Assembly (NCBI GenBank): GCA_021234155.1
Contig: JAJEKV010000053.1
Span: 8,509,424-8,573,423 of the forward strand
Length of the DNA stretch: 64,000 nucleotides
From: Isoetes taiwanensis
Taxonomy: Eukaryota; Streptophyta; Lycopodiopsida; Isoetales; Isoetaceae
Direction: 5' to 3'
Shown piece after piece: positions 1 to 11,529 of this stretch. The notes under the pieces are model-generated. The model did not search any database. It was not told where the DNA came from and saw nothing but the letters and a program-made list of their open reading frames with translations. The position numbers and the translations under genes were made by a program. The number at the start of each line of letters is the position of its first letter. Positions within the stretch are counted from its first letter, which is position 1.

Positions 1-1450
1 TGTGCTTAAATTCTAATCTTTGTAAGAAGCTAACTCGAGTGCTTCATGCTTGTAAAGATCATCCCATTTTGACAACTTTCGAGGAGATTTATCGCCATTG
101 CAAACAGAACTAAGTTACGATAAACTAGCTAAATTCTATAGTTATAACATTCTTAAACAAGACTAGTAAAGAGGTGAAAATTTGACTGCAATGGAAGACG
201 ATGAGCAGTGAAGAAATCATGTAAATGATTGTGCAAAAAGCTTCTATGCTCAGTCGGATCGAACAGAATGAGACCATCCTAAATCTGAAGAGATTGATGA
301 TGCAGCTACCTTTCTTGTTTTGGCAGCTTTAAAGGAAAAATTTGCGCATCGGTCTCCCTCCTTGAACCAATGCAACCCAGCTTTGATGTGAGCAAAGTGC
401 ACTTGTTTAGATTCCAACTGTTTGAATGCTACTGCAAGTTTCCTTCTCCACATGGCCATCTGATGAAACAACAGACCTGCATGCCTCAAGTTGTTGATAA
501 AGAGCCAACAAAGGACCCGATTAGTAGAAGCTCGCTCACACCCTACCTTTTGTAAAGGATTTTACAATAGCGAGAGCATCAACAATATCTCTCATGCCTC
601 TATGCCACGAAAAAGTAGTGAACCACGTCTGTTTGCATCTCACCAAAAATTCCTCTAGGAAAGTATTTAATTTGAAATACCTCTTAGATTAAAAATATGC
701 AGTAATTTGGAAACAAAAAAACTATTGTGAATTGTGATCAGAAGTAGTATTCCACATGTTCTTATGACAGAGAGCTGGCAACAACGTTGGTACCAAAGCA
801 TTATAGTAACCTCTACCATGTCTTGCATATGCTCTACCACCTCCAAACCGGCCATTACACCAAGTAAAACCCGGGGGACCATCAATTTCTAGGAAGCCAC
901 AGTCATGCACTAAGCGATGCCATTGCTCTCGTTCAAAGACCTGTACTATCTTTGCACCTCTGCCACATCTATCCTGCTTGAGCTCAATCATATTAAAATT
1001 ATCCATCATAACCCACGCAACAGGGGTGCCTAACTTCAACAGTTTGGATCGCAAAGTCGCCCACAATGCACCTCTCTGACGTGATCGATTATGTGCATAA
1101 ACATTAACCAATCCCCACTCTGGCGCCTTATCAAACCATTTGATTATGATCCACTGACCCAATTTGTCAACCTGAGTAAATGACACTGCAATATTCTGCC
1201 TCCATGCTGTAAGGACATCAGCCTTAGCTGAGTCTAAGGTCGCAATAAGGACATTTTATTGCCTATTACCGCAGCTGCCTTATAGGCATCCTCTTTCTTG
1301 CACTTGATTGCCTGACACATTTGTTCTACTGCTAGCTACAAATAATCTCTCTTCACTCCTGCAACACTGCTTTCAAGGTTTTTAAAGTCTGCAACCAACC
1401 TGGGGGACCCATTTTGAATCTTGTCGTCGTTCAAGGGTGGACAAATTCCC
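1..1450 (-). mobile_element. LINE (non-LTR retrotransposon) fragment, family A
   Basis: This is part of a LINE read on the minus strand. Translation from about 1250 down to 722 gives an apurinic-endonuclease-like domain, with the segments WGLVNVYAHNRSRQRGALW, DNFNMIELKQDRCGRG and FTWCNG and a terminal SDHN. Around 250-489 the linker between endonuclease and reverse transcriptase appears as WFKEGDRCANFSFKAAKTRK. Reading frames are broken between the pieces, so this copy is decayed. The reverse transcriptase would lie beyond the left edge of the window. The same family recurs at about 60.9-63.1 kb with near-identical motifs. Confidence 0.85.
722..1252 (-). pseudogene. LINE family A endonuclease domain (partial)
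   Basis: This encodes an endonuclease/exonuclease/phosphatase-fold domain of the LINE replication protein, which nicks target DNA to prime reverse transcription. Visible blocks are QWIIIKWFDKAPEWGLVNVY, VMMDNFNMIE (the usual GDFN block is altered to DNFN), GFTWCNG and a C-terminal SDHN. The altered GDFN block and the loss of open frame on both sides indicate an inactive copy. Homology to the 61.7-62.3 kb copy is clear by eye, for example GRGxxIVQxFEREQW in both. Confidence 0.8.
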
Positions 1451-1545
1451 CTTTTAGGCTTCCCCTTTCACAGAAGTGTCAACAAAATTAGGTCCATTTT
1501 TAGTTGATGTCTTTACATTTTGCGCCATAGGGGTGTGTGCGCGTG

Positions 1546-1625
1546 TGCGTGCATGCGTGTTTTTGTGGGCGTGTGTGAGTGTGTGTGAGAGAGAGAGAGA
1601 GGGGGGGGGGGGGAGGGGAGGGAGG
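1546..1625. repeat. Compound microsatellite (TG/GA/G-rich)
   Basis: GTGTGTGCG-type repeats run into GAGAGA, then a G tract, then GGGAGGGGAGGG. The tract sits at the presumed 3' end of the minus-strand LINE that follows. It may therefore be the LINE's simple-repeat tail, or an independent microsatellite. Confidence 0.85.
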
Positions 1626-1674
1626 GTCTATTATGTCCATGGGAGGCCTCAAGGGCCTATTAGATAGTTATTCT

Positions 1675-4430
1675 TCAAACAACATCATAAAATAATACAT
1701 GAGTTTCTGAGTTCTCATCTAGCTCATCAGTCTTACTCCAAGTATCTACATCCTCCACATCAACAACATGTTGGGTCTCCAAGCAGGAGTCCCTATATTT
1801 GAGAAGTTCAATCACATACTTCCCTAAAATATCACCCCCCAATGTAAAAAGTGATGGAAGGTCATCATAGTGTATATCATATTCGTCTCTCAACTGCTCA
1901 TAAGCATGACATCTAAGTAAGAAATGGTCTTCATCCTCTACTTGATCTATGCCGCAGATCTTACAATATCTCAGATCCCTTGGTATGACATGTCCCCATC
2001 TCCCTACTTCTATCCCCAAATGATGTGAGCTCAAGCGGATTCTACAAATGGCATGTCTTTTTTGTATGGAGATGTTTTCCATCAAGTGTTCCACTGGTTC
2101 CAGATGAGAATTGATGTGAAACATGTGTAATATTATTTTGTTCTTTGGTTATGTCCACTTCTTCTTACGTATCTTATCTGAAATCATCCGAGTCTAATAA
2201 AATCATCTCATCCCAGGAAATGTCCCATTTGCTTAGCCATTCTCTCACATCATAGAAAATCCCTTTCCCTTGACTTGCCATTATAGCATTATATGTGATT
2301 CTTGTCTCCTTCATGAGCAATACTTTTTTGAGGTATAAGATACACCTAATAATTGCTTCCCTTTTCAAGGGCAAGAGTCCACTTTCTGTCATCATCATGG
2401 GATAACATGTTGAGTTTTTACTCCCAAATCCAACCTTAGGAATTTCTCAAGGACTTGCTCAATATCATCCCACAAGCATTGTGGGAGACTTGGCCCCCAA
2501 ATCTCACAACCATATAGCACTACATTCTGCTCCAATGAATGAAAGAGCCGTACTGAAGATCCCAAGACCAAAGGTGTCATTCCTACACATACTCTGGAGT
2601 GCATATAATGTTTTTTTGCCCCCTTCAATCCACTGCAAAATACAAGCATTCCATCTGTGATTTCTGTTGAACACAAGGCCCAAATATTTGTATGAATCAC
2701 ATAGATTTACTTGGATTCCTTTATAGCTAAAAGAGGATTCCTGTTTCAAAGTACCAACTGTCATAATATTTGTCTTCTCCAGATTTACCTGCATTCCTGT
2801 CTGGTCACAAGCAAATGCCAAGCCATCTAAATGTTTCTGCATGTGTTTCTTAGATCTTGCAAACATGACCACATCATCTGTGTATATCAATAGTTGGATC
2901 ACATATCTATGTAATTCCATGTTACCTGGACGATTCTCATGCAGCCAGTCTTCTAGACTGTCAATAAAGAGACCAAATAATGTAGAGGATAACGGGCAGC
3001 CCTGTTTAACTCCCACATTACTGTCTACACATCCCGGAACCTCTAGGGAGAACGACTGTGACAATTTCACCAATACTTTTTCATAAAGGACACAGACAGC
3101 ATCTCTAAGCTCATAAAGAACATTTAGAATATCCAGCCTCTTCCATAGTTGATCTCGTGGGACCTTATCAAAGCCTTTTTGAAATCAACAAATGCCATAA
3201 ACACTGGTTTTCTGGAACCATTCACATGATCAAATATAGTTTTTAAAACTAACAGTTGGTCTAAAGTGGACCTTGTGCAAAAACCAGCCTGAGACTCAAC
3301 TCATTTTTTATTTAGCTCTGTCTAAACATTTAACTTTTTTTCTAAAATACTAGAAAATAATTCTGAGAACAAACTGCTCACCATTATTGTTCAGTACTTG
3401 CTTGGTTCCTGTTTTGATCCGCCTTTATGCACAGGTACTACTTGATTCTAATACTAATCTTGCAATATTAAACATTCTTGCTATAATTTAGGTCGCCTTC
3501 CCATGAGAGACATGATATTTTATGTTCAACACAACTACGATATTGAGCTTTTAAACGTGGTTTAAGGAAATACTTCTGTTTCAGAATTATTGGTGGCACA
3601 ACAGGTTCTTTAATCCGCAAGCCGAAAAACAATAGAGTATGGTCTGATTCTAATGCTTCCTCCCCAACTATAAAATCGATAAGGGCCCCCAGGGATGTCT
3701 CTGACATAACCAGATAATCCACGGTACTTCTTGATTTGCATATGTTCTTCTTAGTACTAAAAAATCTGCTCAAACCATTACGTATCAAGAGGTTCGCACT
3801 GCAACAAAGGCTCAGGAAGTGCCTGACTGTTTCGGTGGTAATCGCATCTGGAGAATCCCTCTTTCTGCCACCTTTTTGTTGCTCAATTTCATCCATGGAT
3901 TCCAGCCACAACGTGTCTTTGTTCCCTACAAAGCTGGCATCCTGTGAATTACCCGTCCTCGCATTAAAATCCCCTGTTAAAATCACATCACCCTTCTCTT
4001 GAAATCTCAAGACATCCTGTTCAAATGCAAAAAATAAGTCATCACTGGAGGCATCAGTATCCGTATAAATTTGCTTATGTTTCGGAGCAAAATAACAGAC
4101 AATCAAGTAGAACAATGCATGGTAGCCCTTTATCTCTAACCATATGTATTGACAGTTTACATCTTTTCTTACTCCTTGTATTATATCTTTGAACTTCGGT
4201 CTTGTAAAGCAGGCAACATCACCATTTCCCATATCCATGTCTCTGAGCCTTTTGTTTTTGACAGAATAAATTAAATCAAAACCTTCAATCTCTGGTAGAG
4301 CGAACAGGTCATGTTCTTTTGTTTGCACAAAACATATAACATCAAAATGATCCAGAATCTCTTTCATGCTTTCTACCTTGCTGGTAGTTAGTCTGTTGAT
4401 GTTCCAGACTGCTATCTTGAGGTCTCCCAC
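1675..4430 (-). pseudogene. LINE family B ORF2: endonuclease, reverse transcriptase, C-terminal zinc segment
   Basis: The endonuclease begins MGDLKIAVWNINRLTTSK at 4430 and contains DVICFVQTKEHD, VILTGDFNARTGNS and ALESDHTLLFFG, the expected Glu/Asn/Asp/His blocks. The reverse transcriptase shows FVDFKKA (first catalytic Asp, then a 1-nt frameshift near 3175), GVKQGCPLSSTLFGLFIDSL, and YTDDVVMFA in place of the usual YADD. The C-terminal part has CKICGIDQVEDEDHFLLRC, a C-x2-C...H...C metal-binding pattern common at LINE ORF2 ends. The many frame changes show a non-functional copy. Confidence 0.85.
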
Positions 4431-4525
4431 GAATCCTTATTCAATAATTGCCTTACCTTTGTTCCATTTCACCTTCGAGTATTCCTTTGTGCCTCCTTGA
4501 ACTTTGCCATTTCTTGTTTCTTCTC

Positions 4526-5251
4526 CTACATTTGCTCTTTGGTAAGATCATCATTAAACCAGATGAATTTACCTTTCAGATTATGTCTCTGCTTAAGTAC
4601 TTGAAAGCGGTCATCTCTGTTCAAGAACATCACCAGAATGTGTCGGGTCCCTTGATCCTTCTTCCCTATTCTGAATGCATCTGCTAATGCTATGTCTTTG
4701 ACTTGCAATTCTTCTGTGAAGAACTTTGCTACAATTTCTTTGGTGTCTTCTTTCTCTTTCTCCAGCAAGCCCATAATACGAATATTGAGGGCTCTCTGCT
4801 TCCTTCTACATATTCCTCAAATGAATGTCTCAGCTAAAATCTCTGTTGTTAGATGCTCTGGTATTTCATCTTCCATCCTTGTTTCTTGCAATCCCTTAAT
4901 TTCAGATTTTATGTGCTCCCCATCTTCTTTCAATTGTTGAAAGTTTTCCCTAAGACTCTCATTCTTAGTTCTCAAATTTTGAATCTCCTGCATCAGTTTC
5001 TCCTCACGAAGAGTTGTCTCTTGTCTAAATGCTGTGATTTTTTTTCCAAATAAAATGGCCATCAGTGAGATTTCAGATTTCGCAGGTCGCTCTGAGGCTT
5101 TCCCTTTCGAGTCTTTGTCAATCGTTTTCAGGCTTCTTGGGTGCTTTTGGGCCTTTGGGAATGGCCATTGATGACCCACCTGATCTGTAACAGAGGTCAG
5201 AAAAATTGGCGAAATGGGAGGAGAGATTATGAGAGAGATGCGAGAATCCAC
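4526..5251 (-). pseudogene. LINE family B ORF1-like protein (coiled coil + RRM-like)
   Basis: The N-terminal part (5251-4817) has heptad-rich segments such as TTLREEKLMQEIQNLRTKNE and SLRENFQQLKEDGEHIKSEI, typical of a trimerising coiled coil. After a frame change, 4774-4526 gives DAFRIGKKDQGTRHILVMFL and KGKFIWFNDDLTKEQM, closely resembling the RNA-binding region of L1-type ORF1 proteins. Such proteins coat the LINE RNA. The product is split by at least one frameshift near 4800. The family call is confident; exact boundaries are not. Confidence 0.75.
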
Positions 5252-5266
5252 TTAGTGGACTCTCGC
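5240..5266. other. Perfect hairpin at LINE/Harbinger junction
   Basis: A 27-bp hairpin with stem GCGAGA...TCTCGC around TCCACTTAGTGGA lies between the LINE 5' region and the Harbinger-related sequence. Two other CTCTCG-stem hairpins lie at the far side of the Harbinger element. Whether these mark element ends is unproven. Confidence 0.5.
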
Positions 5267-5799
5267 ATTTAGAGATAATTCGCCCCTAACTGCTGTTAGG
5301 GGCTTTTCCATTAATAAAATGTCCGTTAAGGATAACGTCCCGAAAAATTTATGGAACCAATTTTTGGAGGCCGAAATTTTCGACCTTAATTCCGGCCTCT
5401 GTTCAAGGTGGGCGGGCTCCAAGAATCGAAGCTCCAAAATTCTTCCCTCCTAGCATCGCATTCAGCGCCAATTGTGAATCCGGTAAGCATTTTTTGCATT
5501 TCTTTACTTCAATTTGTCAAATGCTTTGGTAATAGCCACATTCTAAACATCTGTCTGCTTGATAAATCAGGCACAAATTGTCTCAAGAACATGACGAAGG
5601 CAACCAGATCATCTTTTCCAAATGCTAAGAAGCCCTTCGTTCCCCCCGGGACCAAGAAATTGGCTCCAAGAAGAACTAAGAGGATGATTGGATCAGTTGC
5701 ATTGAGATAAATTCCGAGCCTGCAAGGGCTTCCAATTGCAATCTAAGGGGAAGGAAGAGGGATCAGCCAGAAGATGGATTAGCTGAGGTTCAATCTGAA

Positions 5800-6768
5800 C
5801 CCCTCCCCAATGATGTAGCCTTGGTTGTGCACAAAAGCAATTCTGTTGCTCTTAACCGGGCCAAGAAAAGGAAAACTCCTGTAGATTGATCAGACAATGC
5901 AATCTCCACCATGTTTGCTTTGATGAAGGAGTACAAGGTGCATAATAATGGAAGTATCAATCTTTCTTCAAGCCAATGGAGAGAGATTATGGTGAAATTG
6001 CAACCCACAGTTCATGGCCTTGAAGATTTGAGACAATTAAGAAACAAGTGGGATAAATTGCAAATAAAATTCAGGGATGAGAAAGAAGCATCCGAAAGAA
6101 CTGGCTCTAAGCCATCTAGTTGGCCATGGTTTGAAGCTATGGAAGACCTTAAACATGGAGTGACAAATGAAAGGGACATTCCAGGTGCAAGGGATGATGG
6201 GGAATTTGGGGCCGAGGCATTTGAGGATGCTGGTATGTTCCCAAACACATTCATCTCTGATGCCTTCTATGAGACAATTGTAACAAATGCATCTTTTGTG
6301 GAAGAAGAATTCATAAACATTGCAGATGATAACCCTGTCAGCCCTGTTGCAAATGAAGGAAATGGTAGCAAAGATAATTCAAGTGCTCAGGAGAAAAATT
6401 TCAGCAAAGATACTCCAAGTACTTTCAATCCTTCTGACACGAGTCCTCAGTCTGCTGCTTGCAATCAGGCTGGGATCAGTGGTAAGCCAATAACAAAGAG
6501 ATCTCGGGTTCACATTGATGAAGAAATTGCAGCTGGGATATCCAACATGGCAAATAGCTTTGGAGAGAATGAAAAAAGGAAGCTTAATTTCATGAAGGAA
6601 GAATCTGTTAAAAAATATGAATTGATCAGGGAGTTGGAGTCCATGAGATCTGCTAATACTTTGAAGGTTGCCCAATCAATGGCTACAATGACAAAAAGCA
6701 TATGTCAAATGACAAAGGATACTCTATTGGAGATTGCTAAACTTGCTGCATCGAAGCAGACAAATTAA
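5800..6768 (+). pseudogene. Harbinger Myb/SANT-like (trihelix) DNA-binding protein
   Basis: The open segment 5911-6768 gives 285 residues with a Myb_DNA-bind_4-type domain at its start: ISTMFALMKEYKVHN, SSSQWREIMVKLQP, DLRQLRNKWDKLQIKFRDEK and SSWPWFEAMEDL. A long acidic/Ser-rich linker follows, then a C-terminal helical segment (NEKRKLNFMKEESVKKYELI). The reading frame is open upstream of 5911 apart from one TGA at 5887-5889: the context KRKTPVD-stop-SDNAIS fits the first conserved Trp of the domain (W-S-D-x-A). One point mutation therefore separates it from an intact N-terminus. The true start lies further 5' and was not determined. Confidence 0.8.
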
Positions 6769-7100
6769 TATCAAATTCAGAGGTATTCTTCTCACCTTTG
6801 TCCTGCACTGTTGTTTTCAATTTGTTTTATTTTTCTTTCTGTTATTTTTTGAGCTCCTGTAAGGTAGTTAGAACAGTAAGTTCTGTTCAAGTTCAGTTTC
6901 AAGTTTGTAAATGATTGGAACTTAGCTTTCAATGTGCTATAGGGATCTCATATTGAATTTAAATCTAGTATGATATAAAATTCTAGATCCTGACTACATA
7001 AATAGTATAATTTCATAAAGGTTTCGTACGACTTCTCTTAAAATTCCATAACGCATGTCTCGATTCTTGCGCACTCTAATTTATTGTAAGCAGCTCGAAG

Positions 7101-7418
7101 ATGGCAAGGCGCAAGGTTTTGGTCCGGCGCCATTTCCCTGTTTACCCATCTTCTAGTGAGGATTCTGCTATGGCCGTGGCAGCTAGTTCGGCTTCAAGCA
7201 ACATGACCGTGGAATCGGCCGAGATTGTGGAGCTCAAGCACAGGAGCTTCGATGCTAGTGTGAGCCAAAGAGTTATTCTTGGCTACATGTCCATGGAAGA
7301 AGTTTTTGTGGAGGCCGAGTTGATTGCATGGGCTGAGCAAGCTCCTTTCTGGCAGAGAGCACATGCGGAATTCATCCATATCAAACATCATGGAAGGTGG
7401 TATCTTTGGGAGGTCTGA
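7101..7418 (+). CDS. Hypothetical 105-residue protein inside the Harbinger element
   Basis: An ATG-initiated frame encodes a basic N-terminus (MARRKVLVRRHFPVYPSSSE), an Ala/Ser-rich stretch, and a Trp-rich C-terminus (AWAEQAPFWQRAHAEFIH, RWYLWEV). I do not recognise the family. Its position between the Myb and transposase genes, on the Myb strand, makes it either an accessory Harbinger frame, a captured gene start, or a chance frame. The non-random composition is the only support for coding. Confidence 0.35.
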   Translation: MARRKVLVRRHFPVYPSSSEDSAMAVAASSASSNMTVESAEIVELKHRSFDASVSQRVILGYMSMEEVFVEAELIAWAEQAPFWQRAHAEFIHIKHHGRWYLWEV

Positions 7419-8006
7419 ATCCCATCCGTAACTTGTGAAAACTGCCCTGAATAGCCTACTCATGTGAAGAATCCTTTTTCTTTGTGCCTACTCAAAACTC
7501 AGCCTTTTTTTTTCCTTTTTTGTTTACTATATGTTTCTATAGCAATGTATGATATAGAACTGGCCACATGCCTTTCTTTATACTCAGACCATGAAGAAAT
7601 GGTATTTTTGTAAAACCTTGACATAAAAATGAATTTTGTTTTGTCCTGACTTGAATTGTCCATTTTCACTAAAACATAGTTTAGGTTCTCATGGTTTTCT
7701 AATTACTATTCTTACAGGTTAAGGAGACGAGAAACATGAAGGTTATGATGACATGCAGTGTTTAGATCTTAATCTTTAGCATTTCAGAGACCACAGGCAT
7801 TTCTGTGACAGATTCTAGTGAACAAGTTTGTACTCTTCTATTTGAAATGAGTTCATGTAACACTTTGATATTAATAAAGAAAAAATAGTTTATTATCTTC
7901 TGCACTTCAGTACTCTGTGATGCCAGTAATCTGTGATCTGTAATGGTTGTTTATTGCTAATGTCTGCCACTGTAATGTTAATACTTGTGAGAGGAGAAAA
8001 TGTGAA

Positions 8007-8390
8007 CTGCTGTGGTTGTTCATTGTTTAGTTATTTATTCATGGTTTAGTTCATATGACCTCAAAACCTTAGTACTTAAAACCTTTGCTACGTTCTGCAA
8101 TCTCAAATCTGGATTGCTGTAGTTGTTCATTGACAGAATTAACACATTCATTGTTTAGTTATTCATTCATGGTTTAGTTCATATGACCTCAAAATCTTGG
8201 TACTTAAAACGCCACCTATGTTTAGCAATCTCAATTCAGGATTTCTGTAGTTGTTCAATGACTGTTAAAATACATTCATTGTTTAGTTACTCATTCATGG
8301 TTCAGTTCATGTGACTTCAATAAATTGATACTTAAAACTTCTGCTTTGTTTTGCAAGCTTAAAATTGAACTGCATTATGTAAAATACATC
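8007..8390. repeat. 128-bp tandem repeat, about 3 copies
   Basis: The phrase CATTGTTTAGTTA occurs at 8021, 8149 and 8277, exactly 128 bp apart, each followed by similar text (TCATTCATGG, TTCATRTGAC, CTTAAAAC). The third copy is incomplete and more diverged. The array lies just downstream of the minus-strand transposase gene. Confidence 0.9.
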
Positions 8391-8557
8391 ACTGAACCGA
8401 ACACATTACTGGACCAGAAATTGGGATGTCAGAAATCTATTAATGTCAACACATGGAACAACATTTACATTTGCTACAGATGTAAGTAATTCCTGAAATG
8501 AATAAAAGAATCAAACTAAGTTTTTACCATCTCTATTTTGGAAGATAACATGTCTTA

Positions 8558-9853
8558 TCAAGTCTCATCCTTCTTCAATTTCTTGTTCATGTCTTCAGTT
8601 TCATAATAGTTTATATCTGGCAATTCTGCTTCTAAGGGCAACATTTCCAATTCCAAGTCCTTCATAATGCAGAAATTCCACAAAATACATGCTGCATGAA
8701 TAATCTTAGCTGCCCTGCCAACATGAATAGGCAAAGCCTTGAGGATCCTGAACTTCTGTTTGACTATGCCAAATCCATTCTCTACACAAACTCTGCCCTT
8801 GCAAATCCTCTTGTTGAACCTGCCAGAAGCCCCTGTGCCATCTGGATATACCTTAATAAAAAACCTTCTGCTTGGATATGTTGAATTCCTTAAAAGCATT
8901 GGTGGAATATTAACTGTCACATCTGCATCCAGTATTTCTCCTCTCCTGTTAATCTTTTTTCCTGTCATTTGGACAGTAGGTTCCTGCAAAATCTGCTTTG
9001 ATGCTAGTCTCTTATACAATAGACTCTTCTTGAACTGATTGGAATCATGCACAGAACCTGTTCTACTAACACACACATTGATAAAAATTCTAAAGTGTGT
9101 CACTACACCTTGCATGAGGCAGGAATGCCTCTTGTGTCTGCTGTAGTAATCATCCCCTTTGTCTTTCCTCCAAGGGTTTCTGTACAAGAAAATGTGAGAA
9201 CCATCAACAACAGTAAAAATACTAGACAAACCTGTGGCATCTTCAAATTCCTTCATGATATCAAGGAGTCTTTGACCTAAGGGTAAGGCAATGAATTTTT
9301 TGTAAAGCATGGTCTAAGTCATTTTCTTTGTATATTTTTGGACTGTGGCTTTTCCAACATAAAACCTTTGACCAACATGCAATGGCATCTCACCATGAGC
9401 AAGAAAGTAGAGTACCATAGCTACTGCTTTCCTAGGATCTACAGGGGGCCTGACCTTCTGGCCTGGTCTGATCAGGTATGGCACAATAAGGCCAACCAAT
9501 TTTTCAAATGACCCTCTCTTCATTCTGTAAAACTGATGCCACATATCATCTTCGAATGAGGGAAGGCAATTCCAAGCATGATTGTCAATGTTATCCCATT
9601 GAGTGGTCTGTCTCGGACAAACCCAGAATCTTCTCGGCGGTCTTCTTAATCGAGATGTTGCAGCCAAGAGTAAGATCGAAGATGCACATGGAAAACTAGT
9701 GTTGTCTTCTTGAAAATCGTCTTCCTCCACTATTGCCATAGGATCCTCGAGCTCGTTTTCTTGGATGTGATCCAAGCAGAATTTATGCATTGCTAAACCT
9801 AGCAAAATAGCCCTAAGAGGCATTGCAATCATACCTAAAATGACCGGATCCAT
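8558..9853 (-). pseudogene. PIF/Harbinger transposase (DDE_Tnp_4), one in-frame stop
   Basis: Two segments in the same frame (9853-9317 and 9313-8558) are separated only by a TAG at 9316-9314; together they make about 431 residues, a normal Harbinger length. The N-terminal part has a helix-turn-helix-like region (YFLAHGEMPLHVGQRFYVGK). The catalytic part has FTVVDGSHIFLYRNP (first Asp), GSVHDSNQF (second Asp) and VENGFGIVKQKFRIL (Glu). The transposase would cut and paste the element. The stop context KKMT-stop-TMLYKKF fits TGG to TAG. The gene converges on the Myb-like gene. Confidence 0.9.
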
Positions 9854-10095
9854 GCTTGAATGACGCTATCGGTGATGATTTCCTGCCTCAATGGTGTAAG
9901 GAATGGATTTTTTACAGAAATCAGTTGGAAATGGGACGCGGGAAGTCTGTGTGGACGAACTCGAAATATCCCATATCATTCATTTTGAAGATTGAATGAA
10001 GAAAGAATTATCCCATATGGGATGGCCAGCCGGAATCAAATTGGAGGGAAAAAATCCGGCGGGGAGGAAAACTGCCCGAAACGGCCGCTGTTAAG

Positions 10096-10131
10096 GCTCG
10101 AGAGAAGCTCATCTCTGATCTTCTCTCGAGC
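10096..10131. other. Hairpin with GCTCGAGAGAAG stem
   Basis: GCTCGAGAGAAG...CTTCTCTCGAGC forms a near-perfect stem around a short loop beside the right side of the Harbinger element. A second hairpin (GTCTCTCG...CGAGAGAC) follows at 10149-10174. They could be remnants of element termini or of a small foldback element. Confidence 0.5.
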
Positions 10132-10195
10132 TACACGGTATAATTTTTGTCTCTCGCCGTATACGACGAGAGACAAACAAATTTCGATCATGTGG

Positions 10196-10308
<113 letters not shown>

Positions 10309-10723
10309 CCAAACACACTAAATAATCAGATATAGCATTGAAGCAATCTGTAGTGCTTGCTCTCAATGCATGACAAATGCAACAACAAGTGCTGCCTTAA
10401 GAACTAAGTAGGCAACGGAACCCACAAAATGAAATGTCTCAATCTTGATTACTCAAAATTGTTAGTTCTTGAAGGATTGCCCCACAATTGAAATAAAGGA
10501 ACACCCCTCCCCCCCTCCCCTGTCCAAAAAAACGGAAAGAAAAAGAAAAAAGAAAAAAAGCATTTGGGACTTGCGTAAGCTTCTCTTGTTCGTTTAGACT
10601 AATTGAACCACGATTTCTTACTCAATGTACAACATGATGTATTTGGGTACATGTCATTAACATCTTTGTGCATATATCGTGAATATGGTCCTTTTGACAT
10701 ATACAAGTGAGAAACAATCCTTG

Positions 10724-11130
10724 GATTGTTTGGCCAAGAGTTCATAAGTCTAATCCCATAAGGAACTAGATTTGGCAAGCTTACATGTATTTAAGGTGGC
10801 TATGCCAAATAGATGGCTAAATAGGGATAATGTAACTTGGAGATGGCACAAACGCTTCATTTCAGGCTATATGATTTTTCTTGTATATGATCCAACCATA
10901 AAAATGTATGGTGCTTTTGTGATATAGAATTACGCTACATTTCATTTCTTGCATTGTTTGGCCAAGAGTTCCAGCAAGTCTAACTAGGTGCCATATTTGG
11001 CAATGTTACATGTATCCAAGGTGGCTATGCTAGATAGATAGCTGAATTAGAGCCTTTATGCCACCTATATATGGCACAAACACTTTGTTTTGAACCATAT
11101 ATATGGTTAATATGTATAGTCCAAACCTTT
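10724..11130. repeat. Diverged 229-bp tandem duplication
   Basis: ATTGTTTGGCCAAGAGTT at 10724 recurs at 10953. Both copies continue with related text (AAGTCTAA, TTTGGCAA, TTACATGTAT, AAGGTGGCTATGC, ATGGCACAAAC). The duplication lies in intergenic DNA upstream of the BPS1-like gene. Confidence 0.8.
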
Positions 11131-11529
11131 AGGAGGCAGCCGCAACTGGAGCCGATATTTTAGAGGAGCTACTGAAGGTATAGATATTTGTTATGATTGT
11201 TGCAGAAGATCTCATCTGGAGCAATAACGGGGGATCGAACGGAATAAGTAGGAAAACAAGTTGGCAAACAAGTTGGACGAGAATGAGTAGACAAACAAGT
11301 TGATTCAACTGGGGGGTACAACGTTTGTAAGGTTGAGTACAATGGCACAAATGGGCTGTAGGGAAAGATAGGAATATAGGATTTAGCACATTATGGCAAG
11401 GCCCAATTGTCCATAAAATTTTTTGTTTACACATGGTCGAATATCTCCTACAATCATAACCCAGGCGTTTACTCCTTACGTTAGGGTTCATAAAATGGAG
11501 AGCTTTCGCTTCCATGGCTGCAGAAGAGC

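Larger units (their letters stand above)
1625..5440 (-). mobile_element. Near full-length LINE, family B (ORF1 + ORF2)
   Basis: A second LINE family is read right to left. ORF1 (5251-4526) has a coiled coil followed by an RRM-like block. ORF2 follows with endonuclease (4430-3468), reverse transcriptase (about 3300-2395) and a C-terminal CCHC-like zinc segment (2124-1675). This is the L1-like order. The frame is broken at several points (between ORF1 halves, at the first RT motif, and between RT and C-terminus), so the copy is probably inactive. The 5' end near 5440 and the 3' end near 1625 are estimates; no target-site duplication was identified. Confidence 0.85.
5450..10090. mobile_element. 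PIF/Harbinger DNA transposon (decayed)
   Basis: The two diagnostic PIF/Harbinger genes converge: a Myb/SANT-like DNA-binding protein on + (to 6768) and a DDE_Tnp_4-type transposase on - (9853 to 8558). This gene pair is characteristic of the superfamily; the Myb-like partner helps the transposase bind the ends. A small extra reading frame (7101-7418) and a 128-bp tandem repeat lie between them. I could not fix the terminal inverted repeats or the 3-bp target duplication by eye, so the limits are approximate. Each gene has a premature stop, so the copy is not autonomous. Confidence 0.8.
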
